Source: JAGVPT01 sp964642725 (GTDB lineage Bacteria; Bacteroidota; Ignavibacteria; UBA10030; UBA8401). Taken from it: DNA of 64,000 nt. Location of the stretch: positions 1 through 64,000 of the forward strand of contig CAZXQG010000010.1 in NCBI GenBank assembly GCA_964642725.1, given 5' to 3'. Shown here piece by piece: positions 36,521 to 45,626 of this stretch. The notes under the pieces are model-generated. The model had not been told where the DNA came from, made no database searches, and worked only from the letters and a program-made list of their open reading frames with translations. The first letter of the stretch is position 1; each line of letters starts with the position of its first letter. Position numbers and translations under genes: made by a program.

Positions 36521-39343
36521 ATGACCTCACCTGAAATTCGACAATCGTTTCTCGATTTTTTTGCGTCGAAACAGCACCGCATCATCCCCAGCGCGCCGGT
36601 GATACCGCACGGCGACCCGACGCTGCTCTTCACGAACGCGGGAATGAATCAGTTCAAGGAAGTTTTCCTCGGTACCGGCAAACGCGATTACACACGGGTT
36701 GCCGATACGCAGAAATGCATACGGGTGAGCGGCAAACACAACGACCTCGAAGAAGTGGGCCGCGATACGTACCACCACACGTTTTTCGAGATGCTGGGCA
36801 ACTGGTCGTTCGGCGATTACTACAAAGAGGAGGCAATCGCGTGGGCGTGGGAATTGCTGACCGGCGTGTGGAAGCTTCCAAAAGAGCGTTTATGGGCAAC
36901 GGTCTTTAGAACTGACGATGAAGCGTTTGAATTGTGGAAAAAAGTTACCGACATCAACCCGGCGCACATTTTAAAGTTCGGAGAGAAGGATAATTTTTGG
37001 GAAATGGGAGAAACAGGACCGTGCGGACCGTGCTCAGAAATTCATATGGACTTGACTGCGGACGGCAGCGCAACCGCCTCCCTTGTCAACGCCGGGTCCC
37101 CGCAAATGATCGAGATCTGGAATCTTGTTTTCATCCAGAATAACCGCACTTCGAATGGCGATCTTGAAAATCTTCCAATGAAGCACGTCGATACGGGCAT
37201 GGGATTCGAACGCGTGTGCGCGGTGATGGAAGCGATGAAAAACAACTTCAAACGTCCCGCATCGAACTACGATTCGGATGTGTTCACTCCGCTGATCAGA
37301 AACATTTCGGAAATTTCCGGAAAGCCGTACGGCCAGAACGACGAAGCGGATATCGCAATGCGCGTCATTGCCGACCACATTCGCGCACTCACCTTCGCAA
37401 TCGCCGACGGCGCTATTCCCTCCAACGAAGGCCGCGGATATGTATTACGAAGAATTCTCCGGCGCGCAGCCCGCTTCGGGCGGAATCTCGGCCTGCACGA
37501 ACCATTCCTGTTCAAACTGGTTAACACACTCGTGCAGACGATGTCGCATGTCTTTCCGGAAATTAAGGAGCAACAGCAGCATATTGAACGCGTTATCAAA
37601 GGAGAAGAAGAAGGTTTCAATCAGACGCTCGACAGAGGATTGGAGATTTTTGAACAGGCTGTGAATAAAGTTGTGAGTTTGAAGTTAAATGCTATAAGCG
37701 GAGAAGATGCTTTTAAATTGTACGACACGTTTGGGTTTCCTTTGGATTTGACCATTCTAATCGCAAAAGAACGAGGATTGAATGTCGATGAGATAGCATT
37801 CTCCAAATTGATGAATCAACAGAGGGAGCGCTCGAGAGATTTTCGCGGAGACGCAGGCACGGAAATAACCCTAGCGAAAAGCAAAGAGAAAGCGAAAGAT
37901 CTCGGCATAGCAGCTATTGAAGAAAAATTCAGGTTCGATGGTTATGACACGCTTGAAGAAGAAGTGGAAATCCAGTCTGCTGTTGACGACTTGGTAATCT
38001 CTCTCAACACTCCATTCTATGGAGAATCTGGAGGACAAGTCGGGGACAAAGGTTGGCTCGAGATACCGGGGCATCACCTCGGTGTTATTGATACTGTAAA
38101 ATCAGGAAAAGTTAACATCCATATTTTGGAAAAACCTTTCGATTGGCCGCAGCAACAGACTAAGGCGATTGCGAAAGTTGATCAGCCTCGCCGCCTTTCC
38201 ATCATGCGCAACCACACCGCTACGCATCTTGTTCATGCCGCCTTACGGAAAGTGCTCGGCACTCATGTGCACCAGGCCGGGTCGCTCGTCGCACCCGAAC
38301 ATTTGCGCTTCGACTTTGCTCACTTTTCAAAAGTAAGCGAGCAGGAGCTTGCAGACATCGAGAACATTGTCAACGAGAAGATCACAGAGAATATTCAGCT
38401 CCAGCATTGGCGCAACATTCCTTTCGAGGATGCCCAGAAAATGGGGGCGTTGATGTTTTTCGGCGACAAGTACGGGGACAAAGTGAACGTAGTACAATTC
38501 GGCGAATTCAGCAAGGAATTCTGCGGCGGCACGCACGTAAAGAATACCGGCGACATCGGCTTCTTCAAGATCCGATCTGAAACGAGCAGTGCCAGCGGCG
38601 TACGGCGGATTGAGGCGATAACATACGATTTCGCGCTCGAATATTTCAGGATTCAAAACACAACCTACAAAGAACGCGTGGAGCTTGGATACCAGCTTAT
38701 CGACGAAATTCAATCGCTCCAAAAAGATATTCTTCAGTTAAGCAGCGGCACTTCTTCATTGTCTAAAGAAGACACGCTCAATCTCGATATTGACCTGCGC
38801 AAGATGGAGCAAGTCCCTGAGCCGCCGACCGCGATTGTCGCCGCAAGACTTTCGGAGGATTTTTCAAATTTTCAGCAGTCATCCCGCAGACTGGAAAATT
38901 ACATATTGATGCTGGCGGAGAAGAAGAAAATCTTCGAGAAAGAACTTGCGAAATATAATCTGAAATCGGCCTCGTCCGATATCGATGCGCTCATTGTGAC
39001 GGCAACGGCGGTCAACGGATTCAAACTTGTTGCATCGAAAGTCGCTGCGGCAGACATTGACACGCTGAAATCCATCGGCGACACATTGCGTTCGAAGATC
39101 GGCAGCGGTGTCGGCCTTCTGGCGGCGATCATCGACGATAAAGTAGCGCTGGTCTGCGTGGTGAGCGACGATCTGATCAAGACTAGGAATATCCAGGCGG
39201 GTAAGATTGTCGGCGCTGTCGCCAAGATTGTCGGCGGCGGCGGCGGCGGAAAACCGCATCTGGCGACTGCCGGCGGTAAAGATGTGGCAAAACTCGACGA
39301 GGCGTTGAGAAGTGTGGCCTCGGTAGTAGAAAGCATGATGTAG
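36521..39343 (+). CDS. alaS: Alanyl-tRNA synthetase
   Basis: A 940-residue enzyme. The class II catalytic core starts with FFASKQHRIIPSAPVIP and LLFTNAGMNQFK. The editing domain carries the zinc-like site HTATH near residue 565 and CGGTH near residue 668. The C-terminal DHHA1-type domain ends GGGGGGKPHLATAGGKD. It charges tRNA-Ala and hydrolyses mischarged Ser/Gly. Length is slightly above the usual 875 residues. Confidence 0.98.
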   Translation: MTSPEIRQSFLDFFASKQHRIIPSAPVIPHGDPTLLFTNAGMNQFKEVFLGTGKRDYTRVADTQKCIRVSGKHNDLEEVGRDTYHHTFFEMLGNWSFGDYYKEEAIAWAWELLTGVWKLPKERLWATVFRTDDEAFELWKKVTDINPAHILKFGEKDNFWEMGETGPCGPCSEIHMDLTADGSATASLVNAGSPQMIEIWNLVFIQNNRTSNGDLENLPMKHVDTGMGFERVCAVMEAMKNNFKRPASNYDSDVFTPLIRNISEISGKPYGQNDEADIAMRVIADHIRALTFAIADGAIPSNEGRGYVLRRILRRAARFGRNLGLHEPFLFKLVNTLVQTMSHVFPEIKEQQQHIERVIKGEEEGFNQTLDRGLEIFEQAVNKVVSLKLNAISGEDAFKLYDTFGFPLDLTILIAKERGLNVDEIAFSKLMNQQRERSRDFRGDAGTEITLAKSKEKAKDLGIAAIEEKFRFDGYDTLEEEVEIQSAVDDLVISLNTPFYGESGGQVGDKGWLEIPGHHLGVIDTVKSGKVNIHILEKPFDWPQQQTKAIAKVDQPRRLSIMRNHTATHLVHAALRKVLGTHVHQAGSLVAPEHLRFDFAHFSKVSEQELADIENIVNEKITENIQLQHWRNIPFEDAQKMGALMFFGDKYGDKVNVVQFGEFSKEFCGGTHVKNTGDIGFFKIRSETSSASGVRRIEAITYDFALEYFRIQNTTYKERVELGYQLIDEIQSLQKDILQLSSGTSSLSKEDTLNLDIDLRKMEQVPEPPTAIVAARLSEDFSNFQQSSRRLENYILMLAEKKKIFEKELAKYNLKSASSDIDALIVTATAVNGFKLVASKVAAADIDTLKSIGDTLRSKIGSGVGLLAAIIDDKVALVCVVSDDLIKTRNIQAGKIVGAVAKIVGGGGGGKPHLATAGGKDVAKLDEALRSVASVVESMM

Positions 39344-39360
39344 CAAATTGAAAGTTAGAA

Positions 39361-39420
39361 GTGAGAAGTTAATAGTGAGAAGTTGATAGTGAGAAGTTGA
39401 TAGTGAGAAGTGAGAAGTGA
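39361..39420. repeat. 14-bp tandem repeat GTGAGAAGTTGATA
   Basis: Three 14-bp units starting at 39361, 39375 and 39389 are followed by shortened 8-9-bp units. They lie in the 125-bp spacer between alaS and the GGGP-synthase gene. Confidence 0.8.
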
Positions 39421-39468
39421 AAAATGCTGGAATGCATATCTTTTCCCAAATGACTCTGAGCTGATAAA

Positions 39469-40212
39469 ATGTCCGTTTATCAAACTTTAGTTGCAGCTGC
39501 AAACGCCAAAGGGGCCGGATATCTCGTCCTGGTTGATCCTGACAAAATCGACGGAAAGACCTTTGCAAAATTCATCGAACGCGCGACGGACGCCGGGGTT
39601 GACGGATTTCTCGTCGGCGGAAGTTTGGTCCTTGCCGATACGTTCGAGGAATGCATCAAAACAATCAAGAAAAACACCGGTGTGCCGGTTGTCATTTTCC
39701 CCGGAAGCGTTCAACAAATCTCAAAGGAAGCCGACGCAATTTTATATTTGTCGCTTCTCAGCGGGCGGAACGCCGAGCATATCATCGGAAGCCAGGTAAC
39801 GGCAGCACCGATCATCAAAAAAATGAACCTCGAAGCAATTTCCACAGCATATATGCTTGTGGAATCGGGCAGAACGACTTCGGCAGAATTCATGAGCAAC
39901 ACCAAACCTCTTCCGCGCAATAAACCTGATATTGCCGTTGCGCATGCGATTGCCGCAGAGTATATCGGTTTCAAGCTCCTCTACCTCGAAGCCGGCAGCG
40001 GGGCGGAACAATCCGTTCCCGATGAAATGATTACGGCAGTTACGCACTATTGCTCTGTTCCGCTCATCGTCGGAGGAGGAATCCGGACGTCGGAAGATGC
40101 TCACAAGAAAGTAAACGCCGGGGCAAAGTTTGTCGTGACAGGAAATGTTTTGGAGCAGAACAGTTCGAAGAATCTTATACAAGAATTCGCCTCCGCAATT
40201 CACGTTCGCTGA
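39469..40212 (+). CDS. pcrB: Geranylgeranylglyceryl/heptaprenylglyceryl phosphate synthase family protein
   Basis: A 247-residue TIM-barrel prenyltransferase of the GGGPS/PcrB family. Motifs are YLVLVDPDKIDGK, VDGFLVGGSL, VVIFPGSVQQIS, LLYLEAGSGAE and the phosphate-binding VGGGIRTSEDA. In Archaea the enzyme makes the first ether bond of membrane lipids; in Bacillus PcrB uses heptaprenyl diphosphate. The product in Bacteroidota-type bacteria is less well defined. The next gene, gmhA, starts 34 bp downstream. Confidence 0.92.
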   Translation: MSVYQTLVAAANAKGAGYLVLVDPDKIDGKTFAKFIERATDAGVDGFLVGGSLVLADTFEECIKTIKKNTGVPVVIFPGSVQQISKEADAILYLSLLSGRNAEHIIGSQVTAAPIIKKMNLEAISTAYMLVESGRTTSAEFMSNTKPLPRNKPDIAVAHAIAAEYIGFKLLYLEAGSGAEQSVPDEMITAVTHYCSVPLIVGGGIRTSEDAHKKVNAGAKFVVTGNVLEQNSSKNLIQEFASAIHVR

Positions 40213-40246
40213 CGATATCAACATCGAGAGACGCAGAAAGACTATT

Positions 40247-40852
40247 ATGGCTCATCTTCCACTCACGCTCGTTTACCGCCAGAGTTTCATTCAGGATTCG
40301 CTGAAAGCGAGCGCCGAAACAAAGCTGAAAATCGCCGAGCAATGCAATGCAGATATCTCGAAAGCCATCGACATCGTTGTCGGCGCTTTCAATAGCAAAA
40401 AGAAGATCCTTCTTTGCGGGAACGGCGGCAGCGCGGCGGACGCCCAGCATCTTGCGACAGAATGTGTGATCCGACTTTCTCCCGGCATCAAACGCCCCGG
40501 CCTTCCTGCCATTGCCCTAACCACCGATTCATCGGCACTTACCGCAGGATCGAATGATCTCGGCTACGATGCTGTCTTTGCCCGGGCGGTTGAGGCGCTG
40601 GGCAATGAAGGGGATGTCCTCATCGGCATCAGCACCAGCGGAAACTCGGCAAGCGTTAACAACGCATTCATCAAAGCACGGGAGAAAAAAATGTCAACCA
40701 TCGGCTTCCTCGGAAAAGACGGGGGAGCGTCGAAGGCACTTGTCGACCTCGCAATTATCGTTCCGTCCAGCGACACGCAGAGAATCCAGGAAGGGCATAT
40801 CACCATAGGTCATATCATCTTCCAGGAAGTCGAACAGGAGATGTTTGGATGA
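40247..40852 (+). CDS. gmhA: Sedoheptulose-7-phosphate isomerase (SIS domain)
   Basis: A 201-residue SIS-domain protein of GmhA type. The sugar-phosphate loop reads LLCGNGGSAADAQHLATEC, with LIGISTSGNSASVNNAF and the late catalytic region IQEGHITIGHIIFQEVE. It makes D-glycero-D-manno-heptose-7-phosphate for lipopolysaccharide core or surface glycans. The ATG at 40247 avoids the 67-base overlap of the longer frame with the gene before it. Confidence 0.92.
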   Translation: MAHLPLTLVYRQSFIQDSLKASAETKLKIAEQCNADISKAIDIVVGAFNSKKKILLCGNGGSAADAQHLATECVIRLSPGIKRPGLPAIALTTDSSALTAGSNDLGYDAVFARAVEALGNEGDVLIGISTSGNSASVNNAFIKAREKKMSTIGFLGKDGGASKALVDLAIIVPSSDTQRIQEGHITIGHIIFQEVEQEMFG

Positions 40853-40879
40853 CAACGGAGTAATGCCAAAGACATCGCT

Positions 40880-40944
40880 CTCGCTAAGGCGCAAAGACGC
40901 CAAGATTTTGTTTTAAAAATTTTGCATCTTTGCGCCTTAGCGAG
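40880..40944. repeat. Inverted repeat with 18-bp perfect arms
   Basis: Arms CTCGCTAAGGCGCAAAGA (40880-40897) and its complement (40927-40944) enclose a 29-base AT-rich loop. The GCGCAAAGACGC core resembles small dispersed palindromes found in many bacterial genomes. It may also end the gmhA transcript, although no T tract follows. Confidence 0.75.
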
Positions 40945-41008
40945 ATACGATTTTTCAAACGTTTCAAAGAATGAAATTTTTCACTCATGATTCTATAAGG
41001 TGGATGCT

Positions 41009-41359
41009 ATGAAAGGTTTCCCGGGAATGGGCGGCAATATGCAGGGAATGCTCAAGCAAGTTCAGAAGATGCAGGAAAGAATGGCGCAGGTGCAAGCGGA
41101 ACTTGAACAGAAAACCGTGACCGCGGAGTCAGGCGGCGGGATGGTAAAGGTAACCGCCAATGGGAAGCAACAAATTCTTAAAATCATCGTCGAGAAAGAG
41201 GTTATCAACCCCCAGGAAGGCGATATGCTTGAAGACTTGATCGTCGCGGCCGTGAACAAGGCGCTGGAAGAATCGAACAAACTCGCGCAGTCCGAAATGG
41301 CTAAAGTGACGAACGGCATGCTGCCGAACATTCCTGGACTTAATCTTCCGGGAATGTAA
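41009..41359 (+). CDS. ybaB: YbaB/EbfC-family nucleoid-associated protein
   Basis: A 116-residue protein beginning MKGFPGMGGNMQGMLKQVQK, with the conserved VTANGKQQILKIIVEKEVI core and a Pro/Gly-rich end. It binds DNA as a dimer and usually precedes recR. The ATG at 41009 follows AAGGTGG; a GTG three codons upstream is less likely. Its stop TAA overlaps the recR ATG by one base. Confidence 0.95.
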   Translation: MKGFPGMGGNMQGMLKQVQKMQERMAQVQAELEQKTVTAESGGGMVKVTANGKQQILKIIVEKEVINPQEGDMLEDLIVAAVNKALEESNKLAQSEMAKVTNGMLPNIPGLNLPGM

Positions 41360-41955
41360 TGCGCTACACATCGGAATCCGTCGAACAGCTTGTTGAAGAA
41401 TTTGCGCAGTTGCCGGGCATCGGGAAAAAGACCGCTTTGCGTCTGGCGTTGTTCGTCCTGAAAATGCCGCGCGAAAAGGTGGCTGCGTTTGCCCAAGCGC
41501 TAGTCAACATGAAAGACAAGGTGCGGTACTGTTCGGTCTGCAGCAATATCACCGAGAGCGATCCGTGTAACATCTGCTCAAGCCCAAAACGCAATCGAAG
41601 AGTCATCTGTGTTGTCGAGGAGCCGAACGACGTGATGGCGCTCGAGAAAACGAACGAGTTCCATGGATTGTACCACGTCCTCGGCGGCGCCTTGTCGCCG
41701 CTGGATAACATCGGGCCGGAGGATTTGAAAGTGAAGGAACTCCTTTCACGCATCAGCGATGATATCGAAGAGATCATTCTCGCCATGAATCCAAACATTG
41801 AAGGAGAAACAACAACGGTGTACTTATCCCGTTTGCTCAAGCCGCTGAAAGTTAATGTGACCCGCATTGCGCGCGGACTGCCCATCGGAGGCGACCTGGA
41901 ATTTGCAGACGAGGCCACGCTCTCGAGGGCGCTGGAGGGACGCATTGCGCTTTAA
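41359..41955 (+). CDS. recR: Recombination protein RecR
   Basis: A 198-residue protein with an N-terminal helix-hairpin-helix (EFAQLPGIGKKTALRLAL). The four-Cys zinc finger runs from CSVCSN to CNICSS, and the Toprim domain has VICVVEEPNDVMALE. It acts with RecFO at gaps in DNA and is translationally coupled to ybaB. Confidence 0.97.
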   Translation: MRYTSESVEQLVEEFAQLPGIGKKTALRLALFVLKMPREKVAAFAQALVNMKDKVRYCSVCSNITESDPCNICSSPKRNRRVICVVEEPNDVMALEKTNEFHGLYHVLGGALSPLDNIGPEDLKVKELLSRISDDIEEIILAMNPNIEGETTTVYLSRLLKPLKVNVTRIARGLPIGGDLEFADEATLSRALEGRIAL

Positions 41956-42523
41956 CTATATCATCCCGGCCTGCATTCTTCTCGGAGCAATCGCCGGGTC
42001 GTGCGATCTTCTGAAAACGCGCGACCCTCAACCCCCCACCCAGGGAGAGACGGAGAATCCGCCGGCAACCTTGCCGGAAATACTCGTCACTAACCTGGTA
42101 ACTTCGTTCACGAATAAGAACGTGAATGATTACCAAAAACTTTTTTCCGACATCGGGTCCGTGGGAGGGCAATATGTATTTGTTCCAACACAAAAAGCCA
42201 AGGGAAATTACGGTGCAATTTTTTCCCGATGGACGACAGAGTCGGAGGCAAATTATTTCAGAAAAGCTGCCGCAAACGTGAGCGTTGGCTTTGTCGTGAC
42301 GTTTTCACATGATCTTTACATATCATACCAGCCAGACTCAGAGCTGTATACGGCAGATTATACCGTTTTTATCGCCCCTAAAACGTACGTCGGTCATGCG
42401 CGGTTTTCATTGCTGCCGAATAAAAGCGCCGGCACATGGGTCATTGACCGTTGGGAAGATTTGCAATCGGCAAATGATTCAACGTTGAGTTGGAGCGATT
42501 TGAAAGGACAATTCAGCCAATGA
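41945..42523 (+). CDS. Small lipoprotein, NTF2-like candidate
   Basis: A 192-residue lipoprotein from a TTG at 41945 preceded by an excellent GGAGGG site inside the end of recR. The signal ends AIAGSC, so Cys20 is the likely lipid anchor. The mature part has mixed alpha-beta character and closes with GTWVIDRWEDLQS, a pattern shared with the next gene. Function is unknown. Confidence 0.75.
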   Translation: MRFNYIIPACILLGAIAGSCDLLKTRDPQPPTQGETENPPATLPEILVTNLVTSFTNKNVNDYQKLFSDIGSVGGQYVFVPTQKAKGNYGAIFSRWTTESEANYFRKAAANVSVGFVVTFSHDLYISYQPDSELYTADYTVFIAPKTYVGHARFSLLPNKSAGTWVIDRWEDLQSANDSTLSWSDLKGQFSQ

Positions 42524-43032
42524 AGCCGGCTGTGATAACGATTGCCTGTGCGATTGCATTCAGCGGATGCATTAATCCATTCGCGCCCGCGCTTGATAAT
42601 TCAAATCAAACGAATGGGTCCGTGCTCGGCGACCAGAAAACCATCGACGGAGTTTTCCAAAACTTCAAAGAGGCGTATCTTTTTAAAGACACGACAATTT
42701 ACGGCCAGGTACTCGCGCACAATTTTATTTTTGTCTACCGCGATTATGATATTGGCGCAGATGTTTCCTGGGGGAGGGATGACGATATGCGTACGACCAA
42801 CGGATTATTTCAAAACGCACAGCGGCTCGATCTAGTTTGGAACGGTACGGTGCCGGTTGAGGGCGATACGACTGATGTAACTGTAAATGTCACGAGGAAT
42901 TTCAATCTAACCGTAACATTCAGCCCCACAGACATCGTCAGCATCGACGGCTACGCGAGCCTGACGCTCGAACGTGCGAGCACAATCGACGAATGGAAAA
43001 TTATACGTTGGAATGACGAGTCGAACTTTTAA
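42520..43032 (+). CDS. Small lipoprotein, paralogue-like neighbour
   Basis: A 170-residue lipoprotein. The signal MKPAVITIACAIAFSGC gives Cys17 as lipid anchor. The mature domain ends DEWKIIRWNDESNF, matching the W-x-I-x-RW-x-D end of the preceding protein, so they look like diverged tandem copies. The start overlaps the previous stop in an ATGA junction. Function is unknown. Confidence 0.75.
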   Translation: MKPAVITIACAIAFSGCINPFAPALDNSNQTNGSVLGDQKTIDGVFQNFKEAYLFKDTTIYGQVLAHNFIFVYRDYDIGADVSWGRDDDMRTTNGLFQNAQRLDLVWNGTVPVEGDTTDVTVNVTRNFNLTVTFSPTDIVSIDGYASLTLERASTIDEWKIIRWNDESNF

Positions 43033-43050
43033 TGGGGATGGTTGGCTGCC

Positions 43051-43092
43051 AGTTCGGAGTCCTTAGTTCGGAGTCCTTAGTTCGTAGTCCTG
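43051..43092. repeat. 14-bp tandem repeat AGTTCGGAGTCCTT, three units
   Basis: Units start at 43051, 43065 and 43079; the first two are identical and the third has two changes. They are followed by a heptamer tract in the same spacer. Confidence 0.85.
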
Positions 43093-43117
43093 AGAATTTG
43101 GCGTTAAGTTCTTTCGC

Positions 43118-43190
43118 TTTTAATTCTTAATTCTTAATTCTTAATTCTTAATTATTAATTATTAATTCTTAATTCTTAATTCATAATTAT
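43118..43190. repeat. Long AT-rich heptamer tract
   Basis: About ten units of TTAATTC or TTAATTA. It ends eight bases before the TTG start of pheA, so the pheA ribosome-binding region lies inside or just after it. Confidence 0.85.
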
Positions 43191-43197
43191 CATCCTC

Positions 43198-44040
43198 TTG
43201 TCTTCGCATCCTAAAATATCCTACCAAGGCGAGCCCGGTGCATTCAGCGAACAGGCGGCACGAGCGTACTTCGGGAAGAGTTGTACACCCGTCGCTCGTG
43301 AAACGTTCAACGATATTTTTGAAGATGTCGTCAAACGGCGATCCCTCTTCGCGATTGTCCCGATTGAGAATTCCTTGCACGGCAGTGTGCACCAGAATTT
43401 CGACTTGTTGTGGAAATACCGCGTTCATATCGTCGGGGAGATAAAACTCCGCATTAAAATGAATCTCCTCGCCCTTCCTGGTGTAACGACAAAAAACGTA
43501 CGTGCGGTCTATTCACATCCGCAGGCGCTCGGACAGTGCGAAAAATTTCTGCGTTCGTTGAAACACGTATCGGTAACCCCATTTTACGACACGGCTGGAG
43601 CGGCCAAAATGATCGCAAACGAGCGACGTTATGATGCCGCCGCCATCGCAAGTCTGCAAGCGGCGGCGGATTACGGGCTGAAGGTTCTGCACGCAGGAAT
43701 TGAAAGCGATCACAGAAATTTCACGCGCTTTTTGGTCATCGGTAAAAAACTTGTGAAACCTAAAAAGAATGCAAAAACTTCGATAATCTTCACGACAAAA
43801 AACATTCCCGGCGCGCTGTTTAAGTGCCTCTCGGTGTTCGCGCTGCGGAATATAAACCTTCTTAAAATCGAGTCACGACCGGTCATCGGCTCCCCGTGGG
43901 AATATTTGTTCTATCTCGACATAGAAGGCGATGCAAGAGAAAGAGAACGTGTTAACGCACTGAATCATCTACAAGAACTGACTTCGTATTTTAAAAATCT
44001 CGGTTCCTACGAAACCGGGATAATTGTCAACCCCAAATGA
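43198..44040 (+). CDS. pheA: Prephenate dehydratase
   Basis: A 280-residue enzyme. The catalytic domain begins ISYQGEPGAFSEQAAR, continues with VPIENSLHGSVHQN and ends with ESDHRNFTRFLVIG. A C-terminal ACT domain (TSIIFTTKNIPGALFKCLSVF, then NLLKIESRP) provides phenylalanine feedback control. It makes phenylpyruvate from prephenate. The start is a TTG at 43198 with no clear ribosome-binding site, directly after a repeat tract; similarity starts about six residues later. Confidence 0.93.
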   Translation: MSSHPKISYQGEPGAFSEQAARAYFGKSCTPVARETFNDIFEDVVKRRSLFAIVPIENSLHGSVHQNFDLLWKYRVHIVGEIKLRIKMNLLALPGVTTKNVRAVYSHPQALGQCEKFLRSLKHVSVTPFYDTAGAAKMIANERRYDAAAIASLQAAADYGLKVLHAGIESDHRNFTRFLVIGKKLVKPKKNAKTSIIFTTKNIPGALFKCLSVFALRNINLLKIESRPVIGSPWEYLFYLDIEGDARERERVNALNHLQELTSYFKNLGSYETGIIVNPK

Positions 44041-44065
44041 CTTATCCGTCAGAGCAAATAGCATT

Positions 44066-44950
44066 ATGAACGTTGTATACATCTTCAAAGAAGGGATTTC
44101 CGGCTTCAAACGAGCGCGGCTGTCCATGCTCATTTCAATTTTCACGATCACCGTCTCGCTCATCCTGCTCGGCCTTTTCACCATTGTCTTCCGCAACACA
44201 AACCAGATTGTTGAGTCGCTCCGCGACCGGGTAGAGATGGAAGCGTTCTTAGAAGAACCAGTCACCGAAGCAACGTCTCCGATCGTTGAAAGAAAACTTC
44301 TCGCTATCGCGGGCGTACACCAGGTCAAGTACATCTCAAAAGAACAGGCGGCAAAAATATTTAAAGAGCAGTACGGCGAGGACATCCGGAACATTCTAGA
44401 CTTCAATCCTCTTCCGCCGTCTTTCAAGGTCTATCTTGAAAAAGACTATAAGAACGCCGACAGTGCGAAGGTTATCTATGCAAAATTGAAGCTTGTCCCT
44501 GGCGTCGACGATGTGATTTATCGAAAGACGCTTCTCGAATTGTTGGACAGGCGCGCCCAGCTTTTCGCCGCGGCAAGCCTCGCCGCCGGCGTTGCACTGT
44601 TGATAACGGCAATATTCCTCGTTTCGAACACCATTCGACTCGCGATATACGCAAAGCGGAAAATCATCGCGACAATGAAGCTCGTCGGCGCAACGCGAAT
44701 GTTCATCCGCCTCCCTTTCGTGGTCGAAGGAATTGTACAGGGGGTGTTGGGCGGACTCTTTTCTTCGGGAGTGATTTATCTTATCGTAGAATATGCGTCA
44801 AAAATATTCGGCGGAGATTTGGCCGCAATCGTCTTCGTCGAACCGACATTTTACATCGTCATTCTAACGACGGGAACGCTGCTAGGACTTCTCGGAAGCA
44901 TTATCTCCGTCCGAAAATTCATCACCGAAAGTGTTGCTTTGACAAATTGA
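44066..44950 (+). CDS. ftsX: Cell-division ABC-transporter-like protein FtsX
   Basis: A 294-residue membrane protein with four helices in the FtsX arrangement: one near the N-terminus (34-55 in the sequence after ISGFKRARLSML), then a large extracytoplasmic domain, then three C-terminal helices. Conserved KLVGATRMFIRLPFVVEG is the transmission segment. FtsX with FtsE couples to peptidoglycan hydrolases at division. ftsE is not in this window. Confidence 0.92.
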   Translation: MNVVYIFKEGISGFKRARLSMLISIFTITVSLILLGLFTIVFRNTNQIVESLRDRVEMEAFLEEPVTEATSPIVERKLLAIAGVHQVKYISKEQAAKIFKEQYGEDIRNILDFNPLPPSFKVYLEKDYKNADSAKVIYAKLKLVPGVDDVIYRKTLLELLDRRAQLFAAASLAAGVALLITAIFLVSNTIRLAIYAKRKIIATMKLVGATRMFIRLPFVVEGIVQGVLGGLFSSGVIYLIVEYASKIFGGDLAAIVFVEPTFYIVILTTGTLLGLLGSIISVRKFITESVALTN

Positions 44951-45184
44951 ATTGTGCGAGTAGTTGCCGGACACTCATCTGAAAACCGCTCCATGGTAGA
45001 ATATTTGGCAAGGTAAATCACAAAGGTGTCCCAACTAAGATTAAGATGAAGAGTTGAGAATTAAATTATTGTTTCATACATTACGACGGTTTCGCTTGCC
45101 CGTTGAACTTTATGCTCAGTGTTAACGGGAAAGTATTTGCCATCACACCATTGTATCGCAGCCACAAAAAGGAGCTTATTCCGA

Positions 45185-45598
45185 ATGTCTAGCAACTATC
45201 CTCCCGGCGGTTGGGCAAAAGTTCTCCTGGCTTACCACAAATTCTCCGGAAGCTGGGCATGGGTGCTTCACCGCATCACCGGACTTGTCCTGACCGGTTA
45301 CATCATGCTGCACATTTTTGCGCTGATGTCGCTGCAGAAAGGGAAAGAAGCGTTTGATTCCGAGATGCTGTTGTTCCGGACGCCGCTGTTTCTTTTTCTT
45401 GAATGGTTCCTCTTTGCCTTCCTCCTCTTCCACGCGCTGAACGGAATCCGCATCGTGTTGGTGGATTTAGCGGAAGGAGCGCGCTATCACAAAAAATTAT
45501 ACTATGCCGTCCTGGTTGTCGGCCTCATTCTTTTCTTCGGCATGGGATACATAATGCTCACGCAGGATACTCTTCACTCCGTAGCGGTGGTGAAGTAA
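45185..45598 (+). CDS. sdhC: Succinate dehydrogenase cytochrome b subunit SdhC
   Basis: A 137-residue membrane protein with three helices. The haem-ligand helix contains WVLHRITGLVLTGYIMLHIFAL. I take the ATG at 45185, with AGGAG upstream, rather than the longer frame. It anchors the complex, together with SdhD, and forms the quinone site. First gene of sdhCDAB. Confidence 0.93.
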   Translation: MSSNYPPGGWAKVLLAYHKFSGSWAWVLHRITGLVLTGYIMLHIFALMSLQKGKEAFDSEMLLFRTPLFLFLEWFLFAFLLFHALNGIRIVLVDLAEGARYHKKLYYAVLVVGLILFFGMGYIMLTQDTLHSVAVVK

Positions 45599-45626
45599 AC
45601 ACAATTAGAACAAAGGGATCGACGCT

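Noticed and set aside
45045..45060. Sigma-54 site in the ftsX-sdhC spacer (TTTGGCAAGG near 45006)
   Set aside because: The -12 GC is absent at the required distance.
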